From: Streptomyces sp. NRRL F-5126
Lineage (GTDB): Bacteria; Actinomycetota; Actinomycetes; Streptomycetales; Streptomycetaceae
NCBI RefSeq assembly: GCF_000721265.1
Contig: NZ_JOFZ01000009.1
Span: 186,001-250,000 of the forward strand
Direction of reading: 5' to 3'
Length of the DNA stretch: 64,000 bases
Below are positions 50,129 to 59,435 of the stretch, piece by piece (the first letter of the stretch is position 1; each line of letters begins with the position of its first letter). The position numbers and the translations under genes were made by a program. The notes below the pieces were generated by a model. That model had not been told where the DNA came from. It saw only the letters and a program-made list of their open reading frames with translations, and made no database searches.

Positions 50129-51604
50129 TCACCGGTAGAGGTCCGCTGCCTCGACCAGGACGACACCGGGGTCGGTGGCAGCGCGGTCGCGGAGGTCGTC
50201 AGTGAACCCGGTCGCGCTGTAGCAGACCAGACGTGCGTCAGCGGCACCGTAGCGCTCCTGGGCAGTCAGGAGCGCACGGATCCGGGTGAGACGTTCCAGG
50301 TGTCCCAGGCCCATCACCTCGCCCCATTTCACCTCGCCGATGGCCAGCAGTGGTGAGCGGTTGTCGTCGTCCAGGCCGTAGGCCACGACGTCCAGTTCGT
50401 GGCTGGTGCGTCGGGCCGGGTCGTTGACCGTTCCCGAACCCACCTTGTTGGGCACGTCACCGAACAGGTCGTCAGGGGCGAAGTACCGGGTCCAGTGGCG
50501 GCACACGTGTTCCAGGTGCGGGCCCAGGATGTTGCCGATGTAGCGACGTTGCGCACGTTCCCACAGGCGGCGTGCGTCGCGGGTGTGTTCCAGGTCGGAC
50601 CAGATCGGGCGCATGACGGCGTGGTAGAAGGCGACCAGGGGTTCGTTGATACGGAAGTTGGTCCGGTTGGCTTTGAAGACGTCGGGTTCCCGGGTGATCA
50701 GTCCGCAGTCCTCCAAGACGGTGAGCGGGTGGGCGAGATCGCTGGACTTGCGTCCCAGGTAGGAGGCGATGCCGCCGCGGTTGGCGTTGCCGCCCGCGAT
50801 GGCTGCGAGGACCGAGTGGTACAGGCCGGCATCGCGCAGGTCCGGCTCGTCGGCCAGGAGATAGCGGGCTTCGCGGAACAGCGGGCTGGTCGGAGACAGC
50901 ACCGTGCGCAGAACCCAGGAATCGAAGTCCTCCGGGCCGACAGGGACGTCGTCGCGGACGAACTCGCGGCGGTAGGCCGGGGTGCCGCCGACGATCGCGT
51001 TGACCTTCAACGCGGTGACAGGGTCGACCACCCCCCAGAATTCGGCGGCGAGCCGGTGGTCCAGCGTGGGCACCACAAGCTCCAGGGCCGCTCGCCCCCG
51101 CAGCGGTGCGTTGCCGCTGAGGAGACGCCCCATGAAAGACATGGCCGACCCGCACAGCAAAAGCCGCGCCCGGCTCTGGTCGCGCTCCACGCGCAGGGGG
51201 GCCAGCGCATTTTGGATGATCGAGGGCAGTCGCGGGTTGGCGCGGGCCAGGTAGGGGAACTCGTCGATCACCACCGGGACCGGGCGCTCGCGACCCAGGG
51301 CCAGCAACGCATCCACGACTTGACGCCAGTCGGCGAAGGACAGCGGCGCGGGTGAGCCCAGGTGATCCCCGATCGCGGCGCCGATCTGCCGCAGCGACTC
51401 GCCGTCGGTCGCCTCCTCCGCCGCGAAGTAGAAGCCCCCTGTCGCCCGGCACAGCGCTCGCAGGAGGAACGTCTTGCCCTGCCGCCGGCGCCCCGAGACC
51501 ACCCCCAGGGTCGCGCCCGAAGCCTCGTCGGTGGCGAAGGCCGACAGGGCGCCCCACTCGCGCTCGCGGTCGAACATCTCCATGGGGCGAGGCAATGTGG
51601 CCAC
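50129..51604 (-). CDS. AAA ATPase with C-terminal DUF234 nuclease-like domain
   Basis: The 491-residue protein has an AAA ATPase with Walker A SGRRRQGKT (Ser37-Thr45) and Walker B PVVIDEFP (Asp114, Glu115). A winged-helix segment (ASYLGRKSSDLAHPLTVLED, CGLITREPDVF) follows. The C-terminal DUF234 domain shows SHELDVVAYG (Glu403, Asp405) and AIGEVKWG (Glu424, Lys426), a PD-(D/E)xK nuclease pattern. This matches the archaeal-type ATPase (DUF234) family, often seen in archaea and bacteria as solitary mobile-like genes of unknown role. GTG 51604 has GAGGAGG 8 nt upstream; ATG 51676 is possible. It converges with dnaE, separated by 52 nt. Confidence 0.87.
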   Translation of the reverse strand: MATLPRPMEMFDREREWGALSAFATDEASGATLGVVSGRRRQGKTFLLRALCRATGGFYFAAEEATDGESLRQIGAAIGDHLGSPAPLSFADWRQVVDALLALGRERPVPVVIDEFPYLARANPRLPSIIQNALAPLRVERDQSRARLLLCGSAMSFMGRLLSGNAPLRGRAALELVVPTLDHRLAAEFWGVVDPVTALKVNAIVGGTPAYRREFVRDDVPVGPEDFDSWVLRTVLSPTSPLFREARYLLADEPDLRDAGLYHSVLAAIAGGNANRGGIASYLGRKSSDLAHPLTVLEDCGLITREPDVFKANRTNFRINEPLVAFYHAVMRPIWSDLEHTRDARRLWERAQRRYIGNILGPHLEHVCRHWTRYFAPDDLFGDVPNKVGSGTVNDPARRTSHELDVVAYGLDDDNRSPLLAIGEVKWGEVMGLGHLERLTRIRALLTAQERYGAADARLVCYSATGFTDDLRDRAATDPGVVLVEAADLYR

Positions 51605-51631
51605 GAGACCGGCCTCCTCAGTAGGGGAAAT

Positions 51632-51653
51632 TACCATGTCTATAGTTATGGTA
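51632..51653. promoter_or_regulatory. 22-bp palindrome upstream of the DUF234 ATPase gene
   Basis: TACCAT-gt-CTATAG-tt-ATGGTA is symmetric except at the two dinucleotide spacers. It lies 28-49 nt upstream of the GTG and is the most AT-rich part of the region. It could be an operator or promoter element. Confidence 0.5.
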
Positions 51654-51724
51654 GCAGTGGACATGCAAATACCCATCGCCGTCCCGGCCTGCCGGTAGTA
51701 CCGCGCCTGTGGCGGGGGCTCCCG

Positions 51725-51817
51725 CTACAGGCGCTTCACGGGCCCGGTGGCGACGATCCTGACGTCCAGGTCGAGCATTTCGGTGCTGATGGCACGGTCC
51801 TGCCACATGGGGCGCAT
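51725..51817 (-). CDS. 30-codon micro-ORF resembling the leader of FxLD-type lanthipeptides
   Basis: ATG 51817 to TAG 51725 encodes MRPMWQDRAISTEMLDLDVR IVATGPVKRL. LDLDVRIVxxGPV resembles the leader motif of FxLD-family lanthipeptide precursors (I recall FDLDVRVVESGP). The peptide ends before any core: no Cys, only Ser/Thr in the leader. No lanthionine synthetase lies near. It may be a truncated precursor remnant, or a coincidence; no strong ribosome site is seen. The rest of 51818-52050 shows no gene. Confidence 0.25.
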   Translation of the reverse strand: MRPMWQDRAISTEMLDLDVRIVATGPVKRL

Positions 51818-52050
51818 GACGCCGCCACGCCCCTTCGGCGGTCCCCGGCCATTCCCGCACGCGGGCATCGCGCATCACATGCGGAGTTCTGGTGACAGCC
51901 CAGACCCGGGCGGCAGGGCCCTTCGCCCTTGCTGACTGTGTATGCCAACTGGGCAAGCGGCGTTGTCACATGGCTCAAGCAGTGGGCGTGGCACCGTTCG
52001 GTGGTTCATTCGTGCCGTGGAGCGGTGCGTCGTCGCGGTCCCGGCGGCCA

Positions 52051-52632
52051 TCACGGCTTCACCGCTGACATGCGAAAGGTGCACCACGTCGTCGTGCCGT
52101 TGTCGCTGACACCCCAGCCGCTTGAGAGCGCAGCAATGAGGAACAGGCCACGGCCCGATACGTCGTCGTCGCCGGCGACGCGCAGTTCGGCGGGGACTGG
52201 ATTGCTGTCGGACACTTCTACATGCACGTCGTCTGCGCTGTACCGAACCCGCAGAGCGATGTCGCCATGACCGTGCTGGACCGAGTTGGTGACGAGTTCG
52301 GAGATGGCGAGCACGATGTCCTCGGCCTGCGAGTCGGGCACGCTCCACATTCGCAAGTGAGCCCGGGTGATGCGCCGGACACCGGAGACCTGGGACCTGT
52401 CAGGGGCGAACGCGACCGAGAAGCCGCGGAGCAACTGTGTCTGCGGCTCTGCGGCGGCCCTGGTGTAGATCACCGCGCACGGCGCCGGTTGTTCACCGCA
52501 GCAGCCTTCAGTCGTCACCAGGGCGGCGGAGGCCAGGTGATACATGGTCGGGTCGATCTGCGCCTCGCACTCGCCCAGGGCAAGTGGGTCATCCATCATG
52601 GTGGACGCTTCGGGATCAAGTCGCTGGCGCAT
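52051..52632 (-). CDS. HATPase_c (RsbW-like) ATP-binding regulatory protein
   Basis: The 193-residue protein has a short N-terminal region with His/Cys (TTEGCCGEQPAPC) and a GHKL ATP-binding domain: ISELVTNSVQHGHGDIALRV (N-box with Asn), DSNPVPAELRV (G1-like D), GRGLFLIAALSSGWGV (G2). It is the anti-sigma-factor-like ATPase type that accompanies Scr1/WhiJ HTH and DUF397 genes in Streptomyces; the XRE gene is divergent 334 nt away. The partner may be the DUF397 protein. ATG 52632 is preferred because GAGG lies 6 nt upstream; ATG 52599 is an alternative. Confidence 0.84.
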   Translation of the reverse strand: MRQRLDPEASTMMDDPLALGECEAQIDPTMYHLASAALVTTEGCCGEQPAPCAVIYTRAAAEPQTQLLRGFSVAFAPDRSQVSGVRRITRAHLRMWSVPDSQAEDIVLAISELVTNSVQHGHGDIALRVRYSADDVHVEVSDSNPVPAELRVAGDDDVSGRGLFLIAALSSGWGVSDNGTTTWCTFRMSAVKP

Positions 52633-52966
52633 TACTGGCCTCAGTTCGTCGTGGGGTGTTGCCGGTGACGCGGGTCGGTACCTTGGCAGCGCCGCCCCGA
52701 CGGAGGCCGGCCCGCACACAGTTGCGAGGGCACACCTCCAGGACTGGCGTGAACGGCGTTCCCGATCTGTCCCTCAACCACGGTGGCGCATGTGCGATTT
52801 ACTGTGCAAGAGCAACGGCGAAAGCCTTAAAATTGGCAATTGCCCAAGCACAGGCAAGGGGTTGTTCAGCGGGGTACAAGGGGTGGGACACTCAGGAGCA
52901 CGACCCGCCGTGACGCCGGGCATGACATGTGTTGGGCACCGACAGGGCAGGCGAGAGGGTTAGACA
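52633..52966. promoter_or_regulatory. Divergent promoter region between HATPase and Scr1-type HTH genes
   Basis: The 334 nt are lower in GC (AAAGCCTTAAAATTGGCAAT) and hold a perfect 10-bp palindrome GGCAATTGCC at 52835-52844. GAGAGGGTTAGACA precedes the HTH start (52967) as a ribosome site. No gene is supported here. The palindrome is a candidate operator of the HTH protein. Confidence 0.45.
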
Positions 52967-53836
52967 GTGGCAGCTAAGCGTGGCGCGACGTTCCGCCGAC
53001 GGGAGCTGGGCAAGGAACTGCGGAAACTCCGGGACAAGAAGGGCGAAACGCTACAAGAGGTCGCCAAGGCCCTGGGCTTCTCCCACACGAAGCTCGCGCG
53101 AGTAGAGATCGGAGAGAACGACCTGCCGCGCGTGAGCGACCTCGAGGCGCTCATCGACCATCTGGACCCGAACCTCCCGAAGGAGGACCTGGAGACGCTT
53201 CTCCAACTGCACAGGGAATCCCTGAGCAAGGAGCCGTGGACGCCGTACAAGGCGTACATGCCGTCGAAGATGCCGACGTTCCGCGGATTGGAACAGGACG
53301 CGACAGTGATGCGCGCCTGGCAGCCGGCCTTCGTCTTCGGCCTGCTCCAGACGGAGGCGTACGCGCGAACGCTGTACCAGATCGCCAAGCCGGTCGACGA
53401 GACGACGAGCGAGTACATCGAGCAGAACGTTCGGCTTCGGATGGAGCGGAAAGAGTTGATCACTCGCTCGGAAGACGCCCTGGAGCTGCGCGTCATCATG
53501 GACGAGACGGCGGTCCGCCGGATGGTCGGAGGGCCGGAAGTGATGCTCGCCCAGTACGAGGAGATCGTGAAGCTGGGCGAGCTGGACAACGTGACGGTGC
53601 AGGTCCTGCCACACGATGTCGTGACGTACCGCGCGGAATCCAACTTCATTCTGCTGGACTTCGCCGAGGCCCTCGACCCTGTCCTGCAGGTAGACATGTG
53701 GAACACGATCAGCGTCACGGACGAGCGGCAAGACGTGCAGCGAAACGTCCGTCGCTTCGACGCGATGCGCGACAGCGCACTGCCCCCGGCCCGAACGGCC
53801 GGGTTCCTGCAACAACTAGCACGAGAATGGAAGTAG
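52967..53836 (+). CDS. Scr1/WhiJ-type XRE helix-turn-helix regulator
   Basis: The 289-residue protein has an N-terminal XRE HTH (ELGKELRKLRDKKGETLQEV, AKALGFSHTKLARVEIGEND, LPRVSDLEALIDHLD) and the C-terminal DUF5753/Scr1-like domain (MPTFRGLEQDATVMRAWQPA, FVFGLLQTEAYARTLYQIAK, RMVGGPEVMLAQYEEIVKLG). This is the HTH partner of DUF397 proteins. In S. coelicolor, such pairs affect antibiotic production and sporulation, probably in a toxin-antitoxin-like manner. GTG 52967 is chosen. Codon usage and GC are lower than average. The DUF397 gene overlaps its end by 10 nt. Confidence 0.88.
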   Translation: MAAKRGATFRRRELGKELRKLRDKKGETLQEVAKALGFSHTKLARVEIGENDLPRVSDLEALIDHLDPNLPKEDLETLLQLHRESLSKEPWTPYKAYMPSKMPTFRGLEQDATVMRAWQPAFVFGLLQTEAYARTLYQIAKPVDETTSEYIEQNVRLRMERKELITRSEDALELRVIMDETAVRRMVGGPEVMLAQYEEIVKLGELDNVTVQVLPHDVVTYRAESNFILLDFAEALDPVLQVDMWNTISVTDERQDVQRNVRRFDAMRDSALPPARTAGFLQQLAREWK

Positions 53837-54048
53837 CCATCAATACCAAGATCATGGCCCACGATGTGGCACCCGAGTCCGACTGGTTCAAGTCGTCCTT
53901 CAGCAATGACTCCGGTGGCGCGTGTGTCGAAATCGCAAGCCTGACCGGCAAGGTCGGGATCCGCGACTCCAAGAACAAGCTCGGCCCGGCGCTCGTCGTG
54001 CCGAAGGCCGCCTGGTGCTCATTCGTCGGCCTGATGCTCTCGGAGTGA
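53827..54048 (+). CDS. DUF397-domain protein
   Basis: The 73-residue protein reads MAHDVAPESDWFKSSFSNDS then GGACVEIASLTGKVGIRDSK, KNKLGPALVVPKAAWCSFVG. WFKSSFSN...GGACVEIA...VGIRDSK is the DUF397 signature. In Streptomyces it is paired with the upstream Scr1-type HTH (10-nt overlap), and the pair is reported to work like an antitoxin/regulator set. ATG 53827 is chosen (MEVAINTKIMAHD...). Confidence 0.88.
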   Translation: MEVAINTKIMAHDVAPESDWFKSSFSNDSGGACVEIASLTGKVGIRDSKNKLGPALVVPKAAWCSFVGLMLSE

Positions 54049-54063
54049 TGACACAGCGCGAGC

Positions 54064-54101
54064 GGCCCGCCTCCCCAAGGCAGCCTCCGGGGAGGTGGGC
54101 C
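54064..54101 (+). terminator. Stem-loop after the DUF397 gene
   Basis: GGCCCGCCTCCCC (54064-54076) pairs with GGGGAGGTGGGCC (54089-54101), 13 bp with one G-T pair, across a 12-nt loop, 16 nt after the stop. Confidence 0.7.
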
Positions 54102-54305
54102 CTACTCGTCGCACGGCGGCATCCCGTGGGCCAGTGAGCCACTCTCAGGGGGCGCCCGTAGCTCGCTGTGATCGCGAGGCTCGCGTTCGCGGCCCGCGCT
54201 GCCGCCGAGCCCGGGGGTGACCCGGCCGTCCGCGCGGCGCGGACACGGGCCCGGCGCGGGCACGAGCCCGACGCACCCCGCGCGCGGCGCCGCGATTGCC
54301 CGGGC

Positions 54306-54338
54306 GTCATCTCGTCGTCACCGTCGGTTCAGACACCC
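54306..54338 (+). promoter_or_regulatory. PHO-box-like direct repeats upstream of ppk
   Basis: TCA occurs at exact 11-nt spacing in three units: GTCATCTCGTC (54306), GTCACCGTCGG (54317) and TTCAGACACCC (54328). This matches the 11-nt GTTCACC-type direct repeats bound by PhoP in Streptomyces. The last unit lies about 115 nt upstream of the ppk start. In S. lividans ppk is PhoP-dependent. The stretch 54102-54305 holds no gene. Confidence 0.55.
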
Positions 54339-54452
54339 TTGCGATCCTCGCTGGATGCAGCCCGCTGTGCCCCACGCCCACACGGCAGGAACTCCGCCGT
54401 CCCCGCACGCTCCGGGACGCCCGTTTCGGCTCCCGCGCGGAAGAATAGGGAC

Positions 54453-56741
54453 ATGAGTCAGCAGCCCGCCGAGGTTCCGGACCAGCAGCTCCCGCCCCCC
54501 ACCGCGAGCACCGCGCGCACGCGGCGCAAGACGCGCACGTCCACGCCCGAGCCGTCCGTGGGTTTCATCCCCATCCACCGGCCTTACGCCGTCACCGGCT
54601 CCGTCTCCGACCTGGAGCCCGACCTCGACTCGGACCTCGACACCTACGAGGAGGCCGGCGCCCCAGACGGCGCCGACGCGCTGCCGCGCGGGCGCTTCCT
54701 CGACCGCGAGCGCAGCTGGCTCGCCTTCAACGAGCGGGTGCTCGAACTCGCCGAGGACCCGGCCACGCCCCTGCTTGAGCGGGCGAACTTCCTCGCGATC
54801 TTCGCGTCCAACCTGGACGAGTTCTTCATGGTGCGCGTCGCAGGACTCAAGCGCCGCATCGCCACCGGCGTGGCCACCCGGTCCGCCTCAGGACTGCAGC
54901 CCCGCGAGGTGCTCGACCTGATCTGGACGCGCTCCCGCGAGCTCATGGAGCGGCACGCCGCCTGCTACCAGCAGGACGTCGCCCCCGCGCTCGGCGACGA
55001 GGGCATCCACCTCATCCGCTGGCCCGAGCTGAGCGAGACGGAGCAGGCACGCCTGTTCACGCTCTTCCGCCGGCAGATCTTCCCCGTCCTCACCCCGCTC
55101 GCCGTCGACCCGGCCCACCCCTTCCCGTACATCTCCGGGCTCTCGCTCAACCTCGCGGTCGTCGTGCGCAACCCGGTCAGCGGCCACCGCCACTTCGCGC
55201 GCGTCAAGGTGCCGCCCCTGCTCTCCCGCTTCCTCGAGGCGTCCCCCGGGCGGTACGTGCCGCTGGAGGACGTCATAGCCGCCCACCTCGAAGAGCTGTT
55301 CCCCGGCATGGAGGTGCTCGCGCACCACATGTTCCGCGTCACGCGCAACGAGGACCTGGAGGTCGAGGAGGACGACGCGGAGAACCTGCTCAAGGCCCTG
55401 GAGAAGGAGCTGATGCGGCGCCGCTTCGGGCCGCCCGTGCGGCTGGAGGTCGAGGAGTCCATCGACCCGTACGTCCTCGACCTGCTGGTGCGCGAGCTGA
55501 AGGTGTCCGAGGCCGAGGTGTACCCGCTGCCCGGGCTGCTGGACCTGACGGCGCTGTTCGGCGTGGCGTCACTGGACCGGCCCGAGCTGCTGTTCCCGCG
55601 GTTCATCGCGGGCACGCACCGCGATCTCGCGGAGGTCGAGTCCGCGTCCGCGCCGGACATCTTCGCGGCGGTGCGCGAACGGGACGTCCTGCTGCACCAC
55701 CCCTACGACTCGTTCTCGACCTCCGTGCAGGCCTTCCTCGAACAGGCCGCCGCCGACCCCGACGTCCTCGCGATCAAGCAGACGCTCTACCGGACGTCCG
55801 GCGACTCCCCCATCGTGGACGCGCTGATCGACGCGGCCGAGTCCGGCAAGCAGGTACTCGTCCTCGTCGAGATCAAGGCGCGCTTCGACGAGCAGGCCAA
55901 CATCAAGTGGGCGCGCAAGCTCGAAGAGGCCGGCTGCCACGTCGTGTACGGCCTCGTCGGCCTGAAGACCCACAGCAAGCTGTCGCTGGTGGTACGGCAG
56001 GAGGGCGACGTCCTGCGCCGCTACAGCCACGTCGGCACCGGCAACTACCACCCGAAGACGGCCAGGCTCTACGAGGACCTCGGCCTGCTCACCGCCGACC
56101 CGCAGGTGGGCGCCGACCTGTCCGACCTGTTCAACCGGCTCTCCGGCTACTCGCGCCGCGAGACCTACCGGCGGCTCCTCGTCGCGCCGAGGTCCCTGCG
56201 CGACGGCCTGATCTCCCGCATCGGCAAGGAGACCGCCCACCACCGCGCCGGCCGGCCCGCGTACATCAAGATCAAGGTCAACTCGATGGTGGACGAGGCC
56301 GTCATCGACGCCCTGTACCGGGCGTCGCAGGCCGGGGTCCCCGTGGACATCTGGGTGCGGGGCATCTGCGCGCTGCGCCCTGACGTACCGGGCCTTTCCG
56401 AGAACATCCGCGTGCGCTCCGTGCTCGGACGCTTCCTTGAGCACTCCCGCGTCTTCGCGTTCTGCAACGGCGGCGAACCCGAGGTGTGGCTCGGCAGCGC
56501 CGACATGATGCACCGCAACCTCGACCGCCGCATCGAGGCCCTGGTACGGGTCACCGACCCCGCCCACCGCGCGGCGCTTACCCGGCTGCTGGACACCGGC
56601 GTGTCCGACGAGACCTCGTCGTGGCACCTCGGCGCCGACGGCCAGTGGACGCGGCACGCGACGGACGCGGAGGGGCAGCCGCTGCGGCACGTCCAGGAGA
56701 CACTCATCGACGCCCGGAGGCGCCGGCGTGCGGCACCATGA
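54453..56741 (+). CDS. ppk: Polyphosphate kinase Ppk (RNA degradosome type)
   Basis: The 762-residue enzyme has a disordered N-terminal extension of about 75 residues, then the PPK1 domains: N domain ([39 protein letters not shown]), head domain, and the C1/C2 catalytic domains with the two active-site His regions ([40 protein letters not shown]; and [20 protein letters not shown]). The first His is autophosphorylated. It makes and breaks polyphosphate using ATP. ATG 54453 follows GAATAGGGAC. PHO-box repeats lie upstream. The CHAD gene downstream starts 14 nt before its stop, implying coupling. Confidence 0.96.
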   Translation: MSQQPAEVPDQQLPPPTASTARTRRKTRTSTPEPSVGFIPIHRPYAVTGSVSDLEPDLDSDLDTYEEAGAPDGADALPRGRFLDRERSWLAFNERVLELAEDPATPLLERANFLAIFASNLDEFFMVRVAGLKRRIATGVATRSASGLQPREVLDLIWTRSRELMERHAACYQQDVAPALGDEGIHLIRWPELSETEQARLFTLFRRQIFPVLTPLAVDPAHPFPYISGLSLNLAVVVRNPVSGHRHFARVKVPPLLSRFLEASPGRYVPLEDVIAAHLEELFPGMEVLAHHMFRVTRNEDLEVEEDDAENLLKALEKELMRRRFGPPVRLEVEESIDPYVLDLLVRELKVSEAEVYPLPGLLDLTALFGVASLDRPELLFPRFIAGTHRDLAEVESASAPDIFAAVRERDVLLHHPYDSFSTSVQAFLEQAAADPDVLAIKQTLYRTSGDSPIVDALIDAAESGKQVLVLVEIKARFDEQANIKWARKLEEAGCHVVYGLVGLKTHSKLSLVVRQEGDVLRRYSHVGTGNYHPKTARLYEDLGLLTADPQVGADLSDLFNRLSGYSRRETYRRLLVAPRSLRDGLISRIGKETAHHRAGRPAYIKIKVNSMVDEAVIDALYRASQAGVPVDIWVRGICALRPDVPGLSENIRVRSVLGRFLEHSRVFAFCNGGEPEVWLGSADMMHRNLDRRIEALVRVTDPAHRAALTRLLDTGVSDETSSWHLGADGQWTRHATDAEGQPLRHVQETLIDARRRRRAAP

Positions 56742-57999
56742 GGCCCGGGCCGCCCGGCTCACGGCGGGGGACACACGGACGTCGGGGGGCGCGGGGGCCC
56801 CGGACGCGGCGGGGGACGCGCCGGCCCCGGGGAGCGTGCTGACGGCGCGGGACGCGCTGTCGGGGTACCTGCGGGACCGTGCCGGTGACTTCCTGCGCGG
56901 CCTGCGGCTTTACGGCGACAGCGGCTCAGGCGCGGCCGCGGCCGCCGCCGAGCAGGCGGTGCGGGAGCTGCGCGACTCGGCTCGCGGGATCGGCTCGACG
57001 CTGGAGACGTACGGGGCGCTGTTCGACCCCGCGTGGGCGGGCCACTTCGGCGGCGAGCTGGCGTGGCTGTCCGCCACGCTGGGGCAGGAGCAGGCGTGCG
57101 CCGCGCGGCTGCACCGGCTGGTGTCCGCGCTCGGGCGGCTGTCGGGGCTCGCGGTGCCGCCCGCGAGCACGCGGGTTCCCGCGCCCGCGCCCGAGGCGGC
57201 GCCGGGCGCCGCGTCCGTGCCGCGCCCCTCGCCGGGGCCCGGCGCCAACGGCGCCACCGTCCCCCGCGCCGCGGTGCCGGGCGGTGCGCCGGCGGGCGAG
57301 TGGGCCGAACCCCCGGTTGCCGCGCCGGAGCCCGCGCCCGCACCGCCGGCCCCGCCGGGGACCGCGACGCTGACCGTCGGCGCCTCGCGGGCCGGCGCCC
57401 TGCTCGACCGGCAGCTGACGCTGGCGCGCACTCGCGCGCACACCGCGGCGCTCCGGGCGCTCGGCTCGTCCCGCTTCCATGCCGTCGCCGACGCCGTGGC
57501 GGTCCTCGCCTCCGACGTTCCGCTGCGCCCCACGGCCCAGGCGCCCGCCGAACATGCGCTCGCGGGCCCGGGCGAGGCGGCGCGGCGGCGGCTGCTCGAC
57601 GCGGTCGCCGCGCTCCCGCTGGCCCGCGCGGCCCACCCGTACAACGCCGAGGCGCTGCTGCACGGCCTGTCCGCCGCGCCGGGCAGCGAGGCGCAGGACG
57701 CACCCTGGCACCGGGTGCGCCACCTGCTGCGCCTGCACCGCTGCGCGAACGAGGCGCGCGGCCTGCGGGACGCCGCCGACGCCCAGTGGATCGAGGGCGC
57801 CGCTCGCGCCCTCGACCGCCACCGCGACGCGGCCGAGGCCGCGGCCGCCGCGGCGAGCGCGGCCCGCACCCCGAGGATCGCCCCGGCCACCGCGTACGCG
57901 CTCGGGGTGCTCCACGCGGACCAGCGCCTGGAGGTGGAGGCGGCCCGCTTCGCCTTCCAGCGGCTCTGGCAGCAGCACGCGGCGGACGCCGCGCGCTGA
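56728..57999 (+). CDS. CHAD-domain protein (polyphosphate-binding type)
   Basis: The 423-residue protein has a CHAD domain split into two helical halves ([20 protein letters not shown] ... [20 protein letters not shown], and [20 protein letters not shown] ... [20 protein letters not shown]), joined by a Pro/Ala-rich linker of about 75 residues (residues about 150-220). CHAD domains carry conserved His and basic residues that bind polyphosphate; here [10 protein letters not shown] and [19 protein letters not shown] fit. GTG 56728 overlaps the ppk end by 14 nt with GGAGG 7 nt upstream. It is a natural partner of Ppk. Confidence 0.85.
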   Translation: MRHHEARAARLTAGDTRTSGGAGAPDAAGDAPAPGSVLTARDALSGYLRDRAGDFLRGLRLYGDSGSGAAAAAAEQAVRELRDSARGIGSTLETYGALFDPAWAGHFGGELAWLSATLGQEQACAARLHRLVSALGRLSGLAVPPASTRVPAPAPEAAPGAASVPRPSPGPGANGATVPRAAVPGGAPAGEWAEPPVAAPEPAPAPPAPPGTATLTVGASRAGALLDRQLTLARTRAHTAALRALGSSRFHAVADAVAVLASDVPLRPTAQAPAEHALAGPGEAARRRLLDAVAALPLARAAHPYNAEALLHGLSAAPGSEAQDAPWHRVRHLLRLHRCANEARGLRDAADAQWIEGAARALDRHRDAAEAAAAAASAARTPRIAPATAYALGVLHADQRLEVEAARFAFQRLWQQHAADAAR

Positions 58000-58097
58000 C
58001 AGCGCGCGGCCGGCCACGCACGGGCCCGCGATCCCACGGGCGACGGACCACGGCCCGAGTGGCGGGCGACCAGGGGCGAACCAGGCCGTCCCCCACG

Positions 58098-58119
58098 GTT
58101 CACCGTGCGTTCATTTCCC
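58098..58119 (+). promoter_or_regulatory. PHO box upstream of pstS
   Basis: Two direct 11-nt units, GTTCACCGTGC (58098-58108) and GTTCATTTCCC (58109-58119), form the core PhoP site of Streptomyces pst operons. A further weak TTCA follows at 58132. It is 133 nt before the pstS start. Confidence 0.8.
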
Positions 58120-58251
58120 CCCGTCGGCGCCTTCATCTCATCTGCCTAATTTCGGGCTTACACGGTGACGGCCGAACGCCCCACCACGAACCCGACGCAC
58201 GCCGCCCTCCCGTCCCGTACGCACGGCGGCTCCTGGAAGGAACGACCCCAA

Positions 58252-59400
58252 GTGAAGCTTCTGCGCAAGAACGGGCTGCGTGCCACCGCGCTCGGTGCCC
58301 TCGCCGTCTCCGGCGCCCTGGTTCTCACGGCGTGCGGCTCGGACGACAACAGCGGCGGCAGCGGCAGCAGCGCGAGCCCCGGCACCAGCACGAACTCGGC
58401 CGCGGCCGGCTCCGCCGACTGCGGCAAGGGCTCGGGCAACCTGCTGGCCTCAGGATCCACGGCCCAGCAGAATGCCATGGACCAGTGGGTCAAGGCCTTC
58501 ACGCAGTCCTGCTCCGGCATCCAGATCAACTACAAGGGCATCGGTTCGGGCGCCGGCGTGCAGCAGTTCCTGCAAGGCCAGACGGCCTTCGCCGGCTCCG
58601 ACTCCGCGCTCAAGCCCGAGCAGATCGCCCAGTCCAAGAAGATGTGCACCGGTGGCCAGGCCATCGACCTGCCCATGGTCGGCGGCCCCATCTCCGTCGT
58701 CTACAACGTCCCCGGCGTCGACAACCTGACGCTGGACGCGAAGACCATGGCGCAGATCTTCGACTCGAAGATCACCAAGTGGAACGACCCCGCCATCGCC
58801 AAGCTGAACCCGGGCGCCAAGCTGCCCGCCACGGCGATCCAGCCCTTCCACCGCTCGGACGACTCCGGCACGACGGACAACTTCACCAAGTACCTGATCG
58901 CCGCCGCGGGCAGCGACTGGCCCTACTCGGGCGGCCAGACGTGGCAGGCCAAGGGCGGCCAGTCCGCCCAGGGCTCCGCCAACGTCACCGCGCAGGTCAA
59001 GCAGACCACCGGCGCCATCGGCTACACCGAGCTGTCCTACGCCAACGCGAGCAAGCTCTCGACCGTCGACCTGGACACCGGCGCGGCCCAGCCCGTCAAG
59101 ATCAGCTCCGACGCCGCCTCCAAGGCGATCGCGGACGCGAAGGTCGTCGGCACGAACGGCGACCTCGCCCTCAAGATCAACTACACCACCAAGGCGGACG
59201 GCGCCTGGCCGATCACCCTGGTGACCAACGAGATCGTCTGCGACAAGGGCAACAAGTCGGCGACCCTCGACGCCACCAAGTCCTTCCTGACCTACATCGC
59301 GAGCGCCGACGCCCAGAAGCAGATCACGTCGCTGGGTTACGCGCCGCTGCCGGAGAACATCGCGAGCCAGGTACGCACGGCGATCAAGTCGCTGTCCTGA
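58252..59400 (+). CDS. pstS: Phosphate ABC transporter substrate-binding protein PstS
   Basis: The 382-residue lipoprotein has a signal peptide with lipobox LVLTAC (Cys28), a Gly/Ser/Asn-rich tether (residues 29-55), then the PstS fold: LLASGSTAQQNAMDQWVKAF, YKGIGSGAGVQQFLQGQTAF (phosphate-binding Ser/Gly loops), KWNDPAIAKLNPG, HRSDDSGTTDNFTKYL (the SGTT motif that binds phosphate), and GAIGYTELSYA. It binds phosphate outside the membrane and delivers it to PstCAB. GTG 58252 follows GGAAGGAACG. A PHO box lies upstream and a strong hairpin follows. Confidence 0.96.
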   Translation: MKLLRKNGLRATALGALAVSGALVLTACGSDDNSGGSGSSASPGTSTNSAAAGSADCGKGSGNLLASGSTAQQNAMDQWVKAFTQSCSGIQINYKGIGSGAGVQQFLQGQTAFAGSDSALKPEQIAQSKKMCTGGQAIDLPMVGGPISVVYNVPGVDNLTLDAKTMAQIFDSKITKWNDPAIAKLNPGAKLPATAIQPFHRSDDSGTTDNFTKYLIAAAGSDWPYSGGQTWQAKGGQSAQGSANVTAQVKQTTGAIGYTELSYANASKLSTVDLDTGAAQPVKISSDAASKAIADAKVVGTNGDLALKINYTTKADGAWPITLVTNEIVCDKGNKSATLDATKSFLTYIASADAQKQITSLGYAPLPENIASQVRTAIKSLS

Positions 59401-59435
59401 CCCGGCCGTCCTCCCCGTTCCCGACCCCTGATTCG

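Noticed and set aside
54049..54137. Short ORF MTQRERPASPRQPPGRWALL after DUF397
   Set aside because: It spans the DUF397 terminator hairpin and has no similarity; chance frame.
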